64,000 nt of DNA from Symsagittifera roscoffensis (Eukaryota; Xenacoelomorpha; Acoela; Convolutidae), in contig NW_026971712.1 of NCBI RefSeq assembly GCF_963678635.1, forward strand, positions 62,001 through 126,000, in the 5' to 3' direction. The notes beneath the pieces were generated by a model. It was not told where the DNA came from, made no database searches, and saw nothing but the letters and a program-made list of their open reading frames with translations. The translations under genes were made by a program, and so were the position numbers. This document shows, in pieces, positions 62,673-64,000 of this stretch (positions within the stretch are counted from its first letter, which is position 1; each line of letters opens with the position of its first letter).

Positions 62673-64000
62673 TTACTTTTTAAATTCTACTTTCTTTAAT
62701 ATTTTAGATTGGGGGATGAACATTTTGTAGTTTTTACGTGGTTGATTTCGGAGTCTTGTTGTCTTTCTATGTTCTGATTTGTCTATTTCTTCTTGGGGTA
62801 TTATTTGTTCTGTCATTTTTCTATTTTTTCTTTGTTTTGGAGATTCTTTATGGTTTTGTGTATTGTTTTTGGTAGCGATTGGTTTTGTGTTTTGATTTTC
62901 GGTGGGGTTATCATTTTGTTCTGTGTTTTTCAGATGTGGTTCGTTTTGAATAATTTTTAATCCTGTGAAAGAATATAATTGGGTTAATTCGCGGAGTGCG
63001 TATTCTTTTGGGTAATAAGGTAATAGGTTGTTTCGATGCTGAACGATTTCTTTTTTGTTTGAGTCGATAATTTTATATGTGACATCTGTGGGTTTTGCAA
63101 TTATTTGATAGGGTCCTTTTCGGAGGGGTTGTAATTTTTTAGAAATTCCTTTTTGAGTATTAAAATTAGGTATTAAAACAAATGTTCCAATTTTTAAATC
63201 GGAAGCTGGTGTAAAACGTGAATTGATTTGTTCATTTATGTTTTGTCTTTGTAATAACTTTTTCGTTATTTTTTGGTAAATTTCATTGTGTTTCTTATCT
63301 CTATTTAAAATCCATTCGGTGTGTGTACCGGAGGCTAATTTAAGGATTTGTGGGTGATGAAAATGATCTTCATCGTGCGTATGTAATGGTAGGTTATAAC
63401 AAATTGAGTCTTTATTTGGTTGACAATAACCTTGTGCGTTTTTATGGGAATTTGCTGTAAACATTATTGGTTTGCGTGGCTTTTGGTTGAAAACCATTTC
63501 GTATGGTGACATTCCTAAAGTTGTCGTGATTTGTGAATTATATGCTAATGGAAATAATTTTACATCTGCTGACCATTCGGTATATTTGGTATCATTTCCG
63601 TTGATGATACATCTAAGATATTCTTGTAGTGAACGGTTCATACCTTCGACTAAGCCGTTTGTCCAAGGTGCATGAGATGTACGTGGTTTGTGTTTAATGT
63701 TGTATAAATGACATAGTGTTATTATTTCATTATTTATGAATTCTGTACCATTGTCTGTGACTAAAATTTCTGGTAGTCCAAATTTTGCTATCCAGTGTTC
63801 ATAAAGTGTTGTGTATGCGTAATAAGCGTTACAATGTGGTACTGGGTTAAGTGCTACATAATGTGTAAATGCGTCAACAATTACCATAATGTAGGAGTTT
63901 CCTTCTGATGAGGGTGAAATTGGTCCTTTAGTATCAAATGAGATACGATGATTAAAGTATAAACTTTGTCCTTTAAAATCTTGTTTTTGTGCTATTTGTT
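62673..64000 (-). CDS. pol: Pol C-terminus: retroviral-type integrase, cut by the right window edge
   Basis: The frame is open to base 64000 and ends at 62673; 442 codons are visible, 404 of them after an internal Met at 63887. The catalytic core shows RISFDTKGPI (first Asp), VTDNGTEF (second Asp) and TNGLVEGMNRSL (catalytic Glu), then LAYNSQITTTLGMSPYEMVF, typical of Ty3/gypsy and retroviral integrases. A GPY-like motif (LRKGPYQIIAKP) follows near codon 310 of the visible part, and a basic tail ends the protein. RT and RNase H should lie beyond the window. The intact frame suggests a young element. Confidence 0.9.
   Translation of the reverse strand, partial: QIAQKQDFKGQSLYFNHRISFDTKGPISPSSEGNSYIMVIVDAFTHYVALNPVPHCNAYYAYTTLYEHWIAKFGLPEILVTDNGTEFINNEIITLCHLYNIKHKPRTSHAPWTNGLVEGMNRSLQEYLRCIINGNDTKYTEWSADVKLFPLAYNSQITTTLGMSPYEMVFNQKPRKPIMFTANSHKNAQGYCQPNKDSICYNLPLHTHDEDHFHHPQILKLASGTHTEWILNRDKKHNEIYQKITKKLLQRQNINEQINSRFTPASDLKIGTFVLIPNFNTQKGISKKLQPLRKGPYQIIAKPTDVTYKIIDSNKKEIVQHRNNLLPYYPKEYALRELTQLYSFTGLKIIQNEPHLKNTEQNDNPTENQNTKPIATKNNTQNHKESPKQRKNRKMTEQIIPQEEIDKSEHRKTTRLRNQPRKNYKMFIPQSKILKKVEFKK

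Overview
The window is eukaryotic and almost certainly from an invertebrate animal genome, possibly an arthropod; the species cannot be fixed from sequence alone. It is AT-rich, contains a 23-base assembly gap (43801-43823), and is dominated by retrotransposons, foldback elements and minisatellites. I see no bacterial genes, CRISPR arrays, rRNA or convincing tRNA genes. The only likely host-derived coding sequences are a broken chymotrypsin-like serine protease (45614-46459) and one possible isolated exon (52514-52665, minus).

Layout. 1-6200: the minus-strand start of a gag-like ORF running off the left edge, a 24-bp minisatellite, diverged duplicated segments and a diverged LTR (4650-5488). 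6202-9324: a tandem duplication joining a foldback element, two microsatellites and the 3' half of a CR1-like LINE. 6668-16881 (minus): two related CR1-like LINEs, each with a zinc-finger/RRM-like ORF1 and an endonuclease-RT ORF2. In both, ORF2 follows ORF1 in the same frame after a UGA-CUA stop context and has no AUG before the conserved endonuclease start, which points to translation by stop-codon readthrough. SGNH-hydrolase-like ORFs lie just upstream of each LINE.

18017-43213 (plus): a very large Ty3/gypsy-like element (25.2 kb, LTRs differing at about 8 sites). It has a 4.9-kb leader with a 14-bp minisatellite, a 2.5-kb tandem duplication that repeats the leader and the gag N-terminus, a gag-protease ORF, a pol ORF (RT, RNase H, integrase), and a C-terminal pol extension that resembles an OARD1/TARG1-type macrodomain. 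A third reading frame of about 2,950 codons (33042-41888) carries an SGNH (GDSL) hydrolase domain, probably a second divergent one, and over 1,500 residues I do not recognise. The copy is damaged: a frame change inside the protease, another inside the integrase, and two in-frame stops in the third ORF.

43214-56400: satellite-like flank, a family of foldback elements with GGCTCTTTTTCC termini, the protease pseudogene, a decayed RT/endonuclease fragment, a perfect 185-bp inverted repeat, a LINE fragment and a 28-bp minisatellite. 56395-64000 (minus): the 3' part of a second, compact retrovirus-like element. After an integrase that runs off the right edge come two or three tiny ORFs (two hydrophobic), a Pro/Ser/Thr-rich ORF of about 370 codons with no AUG, an envelope-like glycoprotein of 872 residues and a 505-residue unknown protein. 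Adjacent ORFs are joined by TAAATG or ATGA junctions or a short overlap, as in viral stop-start coupled genes.
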